Below are positions 27,486-34,626 of a stretch of 64,000 nucleotides of DNA, piece by piece. A model generated the notes under the pieces. It had not been told where the DNA came from, did no database searches, and saw only the letters and a list, made by a program, of their open reading frames with translations. Numbering within the stretch: the stretch's first letter is position 1; each line of letters begins with the position of its first letter. This DNA is from Vampirovibrionales bacterium (lineage in GTDB: Bacteria; Cyanobacteriota; Vampirovibrionia; Vampirovibrionales; Vampirovibrionaceae), in assembly GCA_029866025.1 (NCBI GenBank), contig JARXAD010000005.1, positions 28,301-92,300 on the forward strand. Direction: 5' to 3'. Position numbers and translations under genes: made by a program.

Positions 27486-27776
27486 CTAGATGCTTTTATA
27501 CCTCTGCTCCGTAGGCGGCGCAGGTGAGTGACTATTAAATAGGCTGGTGTGACACTTTAAATACATTAGGCTTAAACAGCAAGCAGCGATCATTGCAGGC
27601 CTTAATATGTTCTTTTTGCCTGCAGTATAGCCTGCCCATCTACCGCTTTGATAGCCTTGATCGTATGCAGCATTTGTGTTGCTTGGTGTTGTATTAATAA
27701 TTACAGGAACATTTGGATTACCAGTATGGTTTAAATTTTTTGGATGTTGACCAAAGGACATTCGGTTTACTTGCAT
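27486..27776 (-). CDS. Small orphan protein with N-terminal MSFG motif
   Basis: A 96-residue product starting 'MQVNRMSFGQHPKNLN', with the [IVM]-x-F-G signature found in other orphans of this window. After an Asn/Pro/Thr-rich stretch comes 'AAYDQGYQSGRWAGYTAGKK' and a single hydrophobic helix 'PAMIAACCLSLMYLKC', so it may be a tail-anchored membrane protein. The ribosome site is weak, but a promoter-like TTGCTT-18-TATAAC precedes it. Small size and lack of homologues I know make it a moderate call. Confidence 0.5.
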   Translation of the reverse strand: MQVNRMSFGQHPKNLNHTGNPNVPVIINTTPSNTNAAYDQGYQSGRWAGYTAGKKNILRPAMIAACCLSLMYLKCHTSLFNSHSPAPPTEQRYKSI

Positions 27777-27804
27777 AGTGTAGGATGCTCACTCGCATAT
27801 GTGC

Positions 27805-27834
27805 GTTATAGATAATTCTGTATACCAAAAGCAA
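27805..27834 (-). promoter_or_regulatory. Possible promoter of the MSFG gene
   Basis: On the minus strand TTGCTT (27834-27829) and TATAAC (27810-27805) are 18 bases apart, about 30 bases before the ATG at 27776, in A/T-rich DNA. Confidence 0.45.
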
Positions 27835-27973
27835 AAATAAAAGTAAAACTTATAAGCAATGGAGCGTTTAAAAAAGTTCATAGCTTTGGGTTTTTCAATG
27901 AGTGTGTGAAGTCATTTTAGGATACAATGCCCCAATTATCTTCTAGCTGATTTTCTTTATAAAAAGGCTTGCT

Positions 27974-29074
27974 ATGACGACTACTTTGATTGCCCCTCAA
28001 CGATTTTCTCCTAGCGCTAGCGATGAGTCGTTGCCCCTGTTGCTGAAGCCTTTTACGGGAGAGGTAATGAATCGCCCTCCCGTGTGGTTTATGCGCCAAG
28101 CAGGCCGTTACATGGAAGAATACCGAGCCATTCGTAGCAAGGTAAGTTTTTTAGAATTGTGCAAAAACCCAGAACTTTCCGCAGAAGTGTCCCTTCAGCC
28201 GTGGCAGGCCTTTCACACCGATGCTGTGATTATGTTTTGCGATATTCTCATTCCGCCGGAAGCCATGGGCATGGCACTGGACTTTACCGACCATGGCCCT
28301 GTGTTTGCCAACCCCTTGCGAAGTGCTGCCCAAGTGGATGCCTTGCGCGTGCCCGACCCTCAAGAATCCATGCCCTTTGTGATGGATCTCATTCGCCGGT
28401 TGCGCTGTGAATTAGCGGGCTCGCCAGAAACTGCCCTTATTGGTTTTGCGGGTGCCCCGTGGACCTTGGCTTGCTACATGATTGAAGGGGGCACGTCTAA
28501 AAACTTTCGCCACATTAAGGCGTGGATGTACGAAGACCCTGCGTCCTTGCATCGCTTGTTGGATAAATTGGCCGACACCGTGATTGTGTACCTCAATGCC
28601 CAAATTGCGGCTGGTGCTCAGATGGTGCAGTTGTTTGACACGTGGGGCGGCCTGCTGGATGAGCATGGCTACCGTACCTTTATTATGCCGTACCAAAAAA
28701 AGGTGCTGGATGGGTTAAACCGTACCCAAGCTCCTGCCGTGTTGTATATGAATAATGGAGCCCACGTGCTATCTGCCGTGTTAGAAACCACCCCCGACGG
28801 GCTGAGTGTGGACGATCGCACCTCACTCATTTCGCTTCGTAGTCTCGCTAATGATTCTGGCCAAACGGGACTTGTTCTCCAAGGGAATCTCGATCCCATT
28901 GCCATGCTCTCTCGCCCCGAGGTGCTGAAACCCTTGGTGCAGGCCAATTTAAAAACAGGTGGCAACACAAACTACATTTTTAACGTGGGCCACGGGCTGA
29001 TTCCCCAAACCCCACCGGATAACGTCAAGCGCGTGGTGGAGTGGATCCGTAGCGGTGAATTGACCACGGGTTAA
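27974..29074 (+). CDS. hemE: Uroporphyrinogen decarboxylase
   Basis: HemE removes four carboxyl groups from uroporphyrinogen III to give coproporphyrinogen III. The 366-residue sequence has the substrate-binding start 'RPPVWFMRQAGRYMEEYRAI', then 'FCDILIPPEAMGMALDF' and 'GFAGAPWTLACYMIEGGTS', and 'VQLFDTWGGLL', all invariant family blocks, plus 'NVGHGLIPQTPPDNVK' near the end. AAGG precedes the ATG at 27974. It appears to be a single-gene unit, with FG-motif orphans on both sides. It feeds hemN, 2 kb downstream. Confidence 0.97.
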   Translation: MTTTLIAPQRFSPSASDESLPLLLKPFTGEVMNRPPVWFMRQAGRYMEEYRAIRSKVSFLELCKNPELSAEVSLQPWQAFHTDAVIMFCDILIPPEAMGMALDFTDHGPVFANPLRSAAQVDALRVPDPQESMPFVMDLIRRLRCELAGSPETALIGFAGAPWTLACYMIEGGTSKNFRHIKAWMYEDPASLHRLLDKLADTVIVYLNAQIAAGAQMVQLFDTWGGLLDEHGYRTFIMPYQKKVLDGLNRTQAPAVLYMNNGAHVLSAVLETTPDGLSVDDRTSLISLRSLANDSGQTGLVLQGNLDPIAMLSRPEVLKPLVQANLKTGGNTNYIFNVGHGLIPQTPPDNVKRVVEWIRSGELTTG

Positions 29075-29084
29075 GGTTTGTAAC
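29064..29084 (+). repeat. 21-bp direct repeat, copy A (leader of FG cassette 1)
   Basis: These 21 bases, starting CCACGGGTTAAGG, recur exactly at 29805-29825. Each copy lies 84-99 bases before the ATG of an FG-motif gene (29168 and 29924). Copy A overlaps the hemE stop codon, so the repeat may mark one boundary of a duplicated segment. Confidence 0.75.
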
Positions 29085-29167
29085 GGGCTTTTCAAGGGTT
29101 TAGGCAATAGCCTGCCTTTACGTCCTTTGTAGTGATGATGGTTTACTCATTCTAGGGAAGGCTCGTT

Positions 29168-29710
29168 ATGTTTAATCCGATTCGCTTTGGCGCTGCTCCC
29201 CCCCTTAACCCTTCCATTCAATTTGGCCTGCATTTAAAATCCAGCGGCGCAGATTCGATACAATTTGGGAACCAGTCGTTTGATACGATTGCTCAGAAAG
29301 CTGCTGAATGGTGGGTTAATAAAGTATACGGGCAATTAAATGATCCACCGGCAATCCTAACGGGCGATGCTCAGGTTGATACGATCGCTTCGCGTTTGCA
29401 AAAGCTTGATGACATTGCAAAAATTTTTAACCTTGTAAAAAACATACCCACAAGGTCTTCAGACAGAGAGGCCTTTCGAGAAGCTCTTGTTAAGCTTATT
29501 AAGCAAAAACAAGAAGAAGTGAAAATGACTTCGTCACCACTGCCCATCTTGTTGGAAACACAGTGGTCTCCAACAGGGCTCTTATTGGAAGCGTGGACTC
29601 AATCCGGCGCATCTGGCGATCCTCAGCTTTTATTCCCTATGCAACAAAAAATGAAAATTTACGACGACCGCATTGAAGTGAATGGGGAAGCCCTAGAGCT
29701 CTCACTATAA
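29168..29710 (+). CDS. Orphan protein with three N-terminal FG motifs
   Basis: A 180-residue protein beginning 'MFNPIRFGAAPPLNPSIQFG' and continuing with a third 'SIQFG': the pattern [IV]-[RQ]-F-G occurs at residues 5-8, 17-20 and 31-34. The rest looks soluble and helical ('IASRLQKLDDIAKIFNLVKN') with a beta-like end ('KMKIYDDRIEVNGEALEL'). No known domain. GAAGG precedes the ATG. The gene and its flanks resemble the next unit (29924): same start residues MFN-x-[IV]-R-F-G-A, a shared 21-bp upstream repeat and a shared 19-bp downstream repeat, so the two arose by duplication. Confidence 0.65.
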   Translation: MFNPIRFGAAPPLNPSIQFGLHLKSSGADSIQFGNQSFDTIAQKAAEWWVNKVYGQLNDPPAILTGDAQVDTIASRLQKLDDIAKIFNLVKNIPTRSSDREAFREALVKLIKQKQEEVKMTSSPLPILLETQWSPTGLLLEAWTQSGASGDPQLLFPMQQKMKIYDDRIEVNGEALELSL

Positions 29711-29790
29711 AGCCTAACCAATAATACCCAGCTTGCTGGGTGCGGGGTGACAACGGAGCCTGTTTGGCTTTACATAGGTGGATGATTGCT

Positions 29791-29809
29791 CCCATCAACA
29801 CCGCCCACG
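29791..29809 (+). repeat. 19-bp direct repeat downstream of FG cassette 1
   Basis: CCCATCAACACCGCCCACG recurs exactly at 30318-30336 after the second FG gene. The preceding 30 bases (GCCTGTTTGG...) are also similar. It marks the 3' side of the duplicated cassette. Confidence 0.75.
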
Positions 29810-29825
29810 GGTTAAGGTTTGTAAC
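29805..29825 (+). repeat. 21-bp direct repeat, copy B (leader of FG cassette 2)
   Basis: Exact second copy of the 21 bases at 29064-29084. It overlaps the end of the 19-bp repeat at 29791, so the end of one unit and the beginning of the next meet here. Confidence 0.75.
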
Positions 29826-29923
29826 AGGTACTGCGCTGGCTTGGGCAATCGGTTATGTTCATTCGCTTTGTACAGTGGTAGCATGTCAACGCACGTTTCT
29901 TACCTTAAAGCAAAGGCTCAGTC

Positions 29924-30235
29924 ATGTTTAACACCGTTCGCTTTGGCGCTTTCCCCTCTCCTAACGTAGCCCCGGCAAACACAGTTCGCTTTGGTGAAAA
30001 AAAAACGACAACAAAAGACCCACATAAAGTAGAAGCAGGATCTTCAATTCCCTCGGAACCTGCGCCCACCAGTTATGAAATATATGACACCACAATTACA
30101 GTAGTCCCCGGTGGTGGTTATTCAGTTCGATCGGGTGGTAACATGAACTATGTGAACGATCCAACTCACCCAAGACAAAAGAAACTTGAAGCTCTTGTGA
30201 AGCTTTTGGAAAGTAAAGGACCCCCCACCATTTAA
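29924..30235 (+). CDS. Small orphan protein with two N-terminal FG motifs
   Basis: A 103-residue protein starting 'MFNTVRFGAFPSPNVAPANT' and then a second 'VRFG'. After the motif region it is Lys/Thr/Pro-rich and then has a short beta-like stretch 'SYEIYDTTITVVPGGGYSVR'. It shares its first eight residues' pattern and both flanking repeats with the gene at 29168 but little beyond, so the duplicates have diverged or recombined with different C-terminal parts. Function unknown. Followed by a good terminator. Confidence 0.55.
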   Translation: MFNTVRFGAFPSPNVAPANTVRFGEKKTTTKDPHKVEAGSSIPSEPAPTSYEIYDTTITVVPGGGYSVRSGGNMNYVNDPTHPRQKKLEALVKLLESKGPPTI

Positions 30236-30317
30236 ATAGGTTTCCTCCGCCCTCGGGAACCGGCGCCTAAGTCGGGAATGTGGCCCTGTTTGGATTTGCA
30301 TTACAGGCATGACTGCC

Positions 30318-30336
30318 CCCATCAACACCGCCCACG
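30318..30336 (+). repeat. 19-bp direct repeat downstream of FG cassette 2
   Basis: Exact copy of 29791-29809, placed 83 bases past the second FG stop codon just as the first copy lies about 80 bases past the first. Confidence 0.75.
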
Positions 30337-30357
30337 ATCGGTTCTCTTTGTCTAGAA

Positions 30358-30397
30358 AAAAGCCCACAGCATGGGGTTAACCAGTCTGCGGGCTTTT
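30358..30397. terminator. Bidirectional rho-independent terminator
   Basis: AAAAGCCCACAG (30358-30369) pairs with CTGCGGGCTTTT (30386-30397) with one mismatch. T-runs on each strand let it serve both the FG gene (plus) and the EF-hand gene (minus, stop at 30421). Confidence 0.8.
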
Positions 30398-30420
30398 ATA
30401 AAGATGTATAACCCTTTAAA

Positions 30421-30873
30421 TTAAGGCTTGTTGTAATCGGATTGGCTCATGGAAAAAGGATCGCCATCGGCTTTGGCGCGGGTTTGAATTCCCAAATCAG
30501 TAATACCCACACTAGGGGCTTCGCCTTTTTTGGCAAACCAGTTAAAACGCTGGCTAAAGGTATTTAAAATTTGGCTCACCAGTGGTTTTAAATAGGCTGG
30601 CAGGCTTGATTTAATAGCGGCAACGTTTTCTTTGGCGGCTTGTAATTCGGTTGGGGTTAGTTTGCCATCCTTATTTTGATCAGCTTTTTGACGAACAGCA
30701 ATCAGGTTGTCGGTATAACCTGTGTAAAGTGCGTTTTCATTGGCATTACCAACAGTGCCAGTAATAACGGTATTACCAGCAGTGCCAGTAATGACTGGAT
30801 TAATGTTAGTGCCAGTAATAACGGTATTAGACCAGGCTTGTCCTTTAACAGGAACTGTTCCACCAATAGACAT
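30421..30873 (-). CDS. EF-hand-type protein with three 9-residue N-terminal repeats
   Basis: A 150-residue protein. Residues 65-76, 'DQNKDGKLTPTE', form a standard 12-residue EF-hand loop (D65, N67, D69, L72 and E76), preceded and followed by helices, so calcium binding is plausible. Residues 16-40 hold three copies of N-[TP]-V-I-T-G-T spaced exactly nine residues, encoded by 27-bp tandem repeats. No signal peptide is evident. The C-terminal half ('KPLVSQILNTFSQRFNWFAK') is amphipathic. Start is the ATG at 30873, after a GAGAAGGAGAA ribosome site. It is a single-gene unit, convergent with the FG genes. Confidence 0.7.
   Translation of the reverse strand: MSIGGTVPVKGQAWSNTVITGTNINPVITGTAGNTVITGTVGNANENALYTGYTDNLIAVRQKADQNKDGKLTPTELQAAKENVAAIKSSLPAYLKPLVSQILNTFSQRFNWFAKKGEAPSVGITDLGIQTRAKADGDPFSMSQSDYNKP
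30754..30834. repeat. 27-bp tandem repeat, three units
   Basis: Units begin with AGTGCCAGTAAT at 30754, 30781 and 30808. Units 1 and 3 are nearly identical, unit 2 has several substitutions. They encode the nine-residue repeats of the EF-hand protein on the minus strand and keep frame, so unit number could vary without breaking the gene. Confidence 0.9.
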
Positions 30874-31072
30874 AATCGATTCTCCTTCTTCTCTAATGTG
30901 ATGATCTAAGGGATAGGTTTCAGAGATTAAAAACCTCTTGAATATATAAAAACAAGTAATTCAATTAAATTGCATTAAAAAAAGGGTTTTAATATATAAT
31001 TTACTATTAAAATATATATTTTTAGTTAAAAAGTGCGTATTAGCGCTTGCCCGTGTGCCAGTTCGGAATGGT

Positions 31073-31100
31073 TTGGGCAAAACACCGTGTGCTGTACAAT
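31073..31100 (+). promoter_or_regulatory. Probable hemN promoter
   Basis: TTGGGC (31073-31078) and TACAAT (31095-31100) are 16 bases apart, about 60 bases upstream of the hemN start. Just upstream lies an A/T-rich block (30930-31030) that could act as an UP-type element. No FNR-like site is obvious. Confidence 0.5.
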
Positions 31101-31158
31101 ATTAACCAACGGCCTAGCCTTGGGGGTGCTGTAATACGTGTGCTTGAAAGGTTTTATT

Positions 31159-32613
31159 GTGACGAATGATTTGCTTCAACTAGAAAACCTTTCCGAAGCG
31201 CTGTTACAGCGCTACAACACCAGCGGGCCCCGCTACACCAGCTACCCCACCGCCCCCATGTGGACGGACACCTTCGGTCCCAAGCAATTTGAAGCCGCCT
31301 TGTCCCTGCCCAGCACGGCCCCCCTATCCCTGTATACCCACCTGCCCTTTTGCGAGCACCGGTGCCTGTTTTGCGCCTGCAACGTCACCATCACCAGCCA
31401 AAAAGAACAAGCCGAAAAATATTTGGGCTATCTCTTTGATGACATCGATCGCTTTGCCGACCTCATGGACGTGGCCCACACCAATCGAGTGGTAAAACAG
31501 TATCACTGGGGGGGCGGCACCCCCACCTTTTTAACCTGCGACCAAATGGAGCGACTGTTTCGCCATCACCAAAGCCGTTTTACCTTTGCCCCCAATGCCG
31601 AAATTGCCATTGAAGTAGACCCCCGCGTCACTACCGATGAGCAACTGGTATGCCTGCGCAACTTGGGCTTCAATCGCGTCAGCTTGGGCGTGCAAGACAT
31701 CCAACCCGAAACCCAAGTGGCCATTGAGCGCATTCAGCCCCTAGAGCAAACCGAAGCCATGGTGAACCGGTGCCGAGAACTGGGTTTTGGCGGCATTAAT
31801 TTCGATCTCATCTACGGCTTGCCCCACCAAACCATGGCCAGCTTTGATGCCACCTTGACGGAAATGATTCGCCTCTCGCCAGATCGCATTGCCCTGTACA
31901 ATTTTGCCTATGTACCCTGGATGGCTCCCCACCAACAAAAAATTGACGAAGCCACGCTGCCGGTAGGGTCTGAAAAGTTCACGATTTTTAAGAACGCCAT
32001 ACGCCGATTACTGGAAGCCGGGTATTTGTATATTGGTATGGATCATTTTGCCAAGCCCACCGACGAATTGGCCATAGCATGGCAGCAAGGGACCCTGCAC
32101 CGTAACTTTATGGGTTACACCACCCATGCAGGGTGTGAGTTGCTGGGCTTTGGCGTGAGCGCGATTAGCACTTTAACCGGCCATTATGCTCAAAACCATC
32201 GTAAATTGGTGGATTACTACGCCAGTGTCGAGTCTGGGGAGCTACCAGTTCATCGCGGTTTGGCCCTCAGTGAGGATGACATCACTCGCCGTGGGATTAT
32301 CCATCAGCTGCTGTGCGATAGCCGATTAAAAAGTGGTGAATTAAGACAACAAGGTGGCTATGATGAGGCTCTTGATTCACTTGGACCACTTGTAGCTGAC
32401 GGGCTGTTGCTAAAAGAAGGTGAGGGGGTTGTAGAAACCCTAACCCTCACAATTTTAGGACGAATCCTCAGCCGAAACACGGCCATGCCCTTTGATACGT
32501 ATTTGGATTCTCCTATTGCCACGACTGTAGAGCATTTGCCGAAACATGAACAACGGTTGCGTCCTGTGGGTGCTGATGGAAAGCCCGTGGCGGTTTACTC
32601 CAAAACTCTTTGA
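31159..32613 (+). CDS. hemN: Oxygen-independent coproporphyrinogen III oxidase
   Basis: HemN is the radical SAM enzyme converting coproporphyrinogen III to protoporphyrinogen IX without oxygen. The cluster motif of true HemN, C-x3-C-x2-C-x-C, is present in 'FCEHRCLFCACNVTIT'. 'RYTSYPTAPMW' at the start, 'YHWGGGTPTFLT', 'EVDPRVTT' and 'YIGMDHFAKP' are all HemN hallmarks. GAAAGG sits seven bases before a GTG at 31159, which I take as start (484 residues); an upstream GTG at 31138 is less likely. It lies downstream of hemE and complements hemY and hemH. Confidence 0.95.
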   Translation: MTNDLLQLENLSEALLQRYNTSGPRYTSYPTAPMWTDTFGPKQFEAALSLPSTAPLSLYTHLPFCEHRCLFCACNVTITSQKEQAEKYLGYLFDDIDRFADLMDVAHTNRVVKQYHWGGGTPTFLTCDQMERLFRHHQSRFTFAPNAEIAIEVDPRVTTDEQLVCLRNLGFNRVSLGVQDIQPETQVAIERIQPLEQTEAMVNRCRELGFGGINFDLIYGLPHQTMASFDATLTEMIRLSPDRIALYNFAYVPWMAPHQQKIDEATLPVGSEKFTIFKNAIRRLLEAGYLYIGMDHFAKPTDELAIAWQQGTLHRNFMGYTTHAGCELLGFGVSAISTLTGHYAQNHRKLVDYYASVESGELPVHRGLALSEDDITRRGIIHQLLCDSRLKSGELRQQGGYDEALDSLGPLVADGLLLKEGEGVVETLTLTILGRILSRNTAMPFDTYLDSPIATTVEHLPKHEQRLRPVGADGKPVAVYSKTL

Positions 32614-32968
32614 GTTTTAAAAAGTAAATTATTAAAGGCAGCAAAGAAATAATTTTAATTAATGGGTGTTTTTGATGGTTTTTTTGTAAAAAGAAGACGG
32701 TTTTTAGGTTTTTTTAAAAAATAGGTGAGTTTACAATTTTTTAAGGCCAATTATTGTCTGTGAGAGCAAGGGTTTTTTTGTTTTTAGCTTTTTGGCTATG
32801 GCAAAAGGGGGTTGCGTTCTTTTCTAGATGCGGTTACGGTAGGTATCGAATCGCCACCGACTGGATTAGACCCCATAAATCGACTGTAGGCCATTCTCCC
32901 CACTTTTAAGCGCAGGTTACCCACCCGCTTAGAGGATGCCCTGCCAGCCTGAACGAAAGGAGACTCCG
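32614..32968 (+). other. hemN-rlpA intergenic region with structured rlpA leader
   Basis: The first half (32614-32790) is A/T-rich with many T-runs and no gene. The second half is balanced in composition and foldable. AAGCG (32908-32912) pairs with CGCTT (32926-32930) while CAGG (32913-32916), inside that loop, pairs with CCTG (32940-32943), giving an H-type pseudoknot 12 bases before the Shine-Dalgarno AAAGGAG (32956-32962). I compared it by eye with c-di-AMP, c-di-GMP and preQ1 classes and found no convincing match. Confidence 0.4.
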
Positions 32969-34459
32969 ATGGCAACCCTTTCACCCATTTTTTCTCTCAC
33001 AAGCAATACCTTAAGCAAACCTTCCAATCGTTTTAGCCAGCCTGCGTCTAAAACCCCTGGCTTGGGCTATGGGGCTGTTGCCTTTAGCGCTTTGATTTGT
33101 CTCAGTGTGCTGTTGGGGACCTTTTCCGCTTTTGCCGAAGAGCCGGTCCAGACCCTGCCTGACATGCCCTCTATCAACAGTGTTCAGCCTGCCGCTGAAT
33201 CCATGGTGGCAATGCCTGCCGTTGCTGTAGCTGCTCCGTTAGCGCGTCAGCACTGGGTGGTGGCTATTCCGGGGGGTGTGCCTGCCTCTCAACCGCTGGA
33301 TACGCCGCAGCGCTGGGTGTTGCGCGTTGTCCCCAATGCCGCAGACGGCTCGGATGCCAGCGTGATATTAGGAACCCAAGAACTGCTTCGTTATCGGTCA
33401 TCTATGAATGGCCAAACCGCTTATGAGCGTTCCCTAGCATCGGTTGCCAGTCTTAAAACAATTATTGAGAAAGCCTCGACTCCTCAACAGCTGCGCAACA
33501 GTCTGAAAGTATCGGTGTTAGGTGGCCAACCCGTGTTAATGCTGGGTGCTGAGGTGATGGCTACGGCAGATAGTGCCACCGCTCAACAAGCTCAAATGCC
33601 ACCCGCTCAGCTGGCTAGCGTTTGGCATGGCTACTTTCACAAAGCTTTTACCCCCACTTGGGAACTGTATACACCCCTGCCAAAAACACCGGTAAAACCT
33701 GCGGCTCCGGCCAAACCTTCGGTGGCAATGCCTGCCAAAACGGTTGCTCCAATAAAATCGGTTGCAAAGCCGGCTGGCAAACCAGCCATTAAAACGTCAT
33801 TAGCTTCTTCGCAAGCCAAGGCTGTCGTCACAAAAACGATTGCCCCAGCGAAACCTTTTATGCCAGAGGCCATTACGGCACCGGAAAAAACCCCTGCCGT
33901 TTCGGTATCAACGACACGGCAAGCTATTTTGGCCCAAATCATGGCTCAACAGGCAGCAGTGGAGGCGGATTCCAATTCGGTGGCCTCCTCAGATACCACC
34001 AGTACGGTGATTGTTTTGCCTGCCAAAGCCTTTGTTAAAAAAGATTTTCAAACGGCGCCGCGTTTAGGGGAGCCAACGGCCAACCTGTTTAAAGCCTTGG
34101 AAACGCCTTCTGTGGTTCAAACAGGCATGGCTTCTTGGTATGGCGATCAATTCCATGGCCGCCGAACCAGCAGCGGCCAGCGCTTTGACATGCATGGTTA
34201 CACCGCTGCCCACCGTACCTTGCCTTTTGGTACCAAACTGCGTGTAACAAACTTAGCCAACGGGCGCTCGGTGATGGTAACGGTGAATGACCGCGGCCCC
34301 TTTGGCCATGGCCGTATTATTGATCTCTCTAAGGCAGCTGCGCGTGATATTGGGTTGATGTCCATGGGCGTGGCGAGGGTATCTTTGGCAAAAATGCCTA
34401 AGTTCAGCCCCAAGCTGTCCCCTAAGTTGCTACCTAAAAAACTGGCCATGCTCCCCTAG
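32969..34459 (+). CDS. rlpA: RlpA-like septal/cell-wall protein with double-psi beta-barrel domain
   Basis: The C-terminal 100 residues are a clear RlpA domain: 'GMASWYGDQFHGRRTSSGQR', 'YTAAHRTLPFGTKLRVTNLA', 'VTVNDRGPFGHGRIIDLSKA', including the catalytic-type Asp of the lytic transglycosylase fold. N-terminally there is a membrane or signal segment ('AVAFSALICLSVLLGTFSAF', cleavage near AFA). Between lie a soluble region and a Lys/Pro/Ala-rich linker of about 120 residues that can cross peptidoglycan. The ATG at 32969 is preceded by AAAGGAG. RlpA proteins cut denuded glycan strands or organise the septum. It seems to be a single-gene unit with a structured leader. Confidence 0.88.
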   Translation: MATLSPIFSLTSNTLSKPSNRFSQPASKTPGLGYGAVAFSALICLSVLLGTFSAFAEEPVQTLPDMPSINSVQPAAESMVAMPAVAVAAPLARQHWVVAIPGGVPASQPLDTPQRWVLRVVPNAADGSDASVILGTQELLRYRSSMNGQTAYERSLASVASLKTIIEKASTPQQLRNSLKVSVLGGQPVLMLGAEVMATADSATAQQAQMPPAQLASVWHGYFHKAFTPTWELYTPLPKTPVKPAAPAKPSVAMPAKTVAPIKSVAKPAGKPAIKTSLASSQAKAVVTKTIAPAKPFMPEAITAPEKTPAVSVSTTRQAILAQIMAQQAAVEADSNSVASSDTTSTVIVLPAKAFVKKDFQTAPRLGEPTANLFKALETPSVVQTGMASWYGDQFHGRRTSSGQRFDMHGYTAAHRTLPFGTKLRVTNLANGRSVMVTVNDRGPFGHGRIIDLSKAAARDIGLMSMGVARVSLAKMPKFSPKLSPKLLPKKLAMLP

Positions 34460-34626
34460 CACCCCAAGGGTGTATTTATCAAGGGTAGTGACTACGTAAT
34501 ATCCCATTATTGGGGTCATTGCCCCTCGTATCGGCCTTGAGTTCTTTCAAATGGCCTGCTTTGCCTTGGTGGCCCGGCAGGTGCTACAGTAGTGAGAGAG
34601 TATTTTGAGTTAAAAGGCCATTGATT

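Noticed and set aside
30676..30909. Asn/Ser-rich plus-strand frame with repeats
   Set aside because: It is the antisense image of the 27-bp repeats in the EF-hand gene.
32820..32968. c-di-AMP (ydaO/yuaA) riboswitch before rlpA
   Set aside because: Gene context would fit, but the conserved CCGAAUCC, GGGGUUAAU and CAGCUAACUCC blocks are not present in order.
32796..32984. 62-codon minus-strand frame in the rlpA leader
   Set aside because: It covers the rlpA ribosome site and start on the other strand and has no features of a gene.
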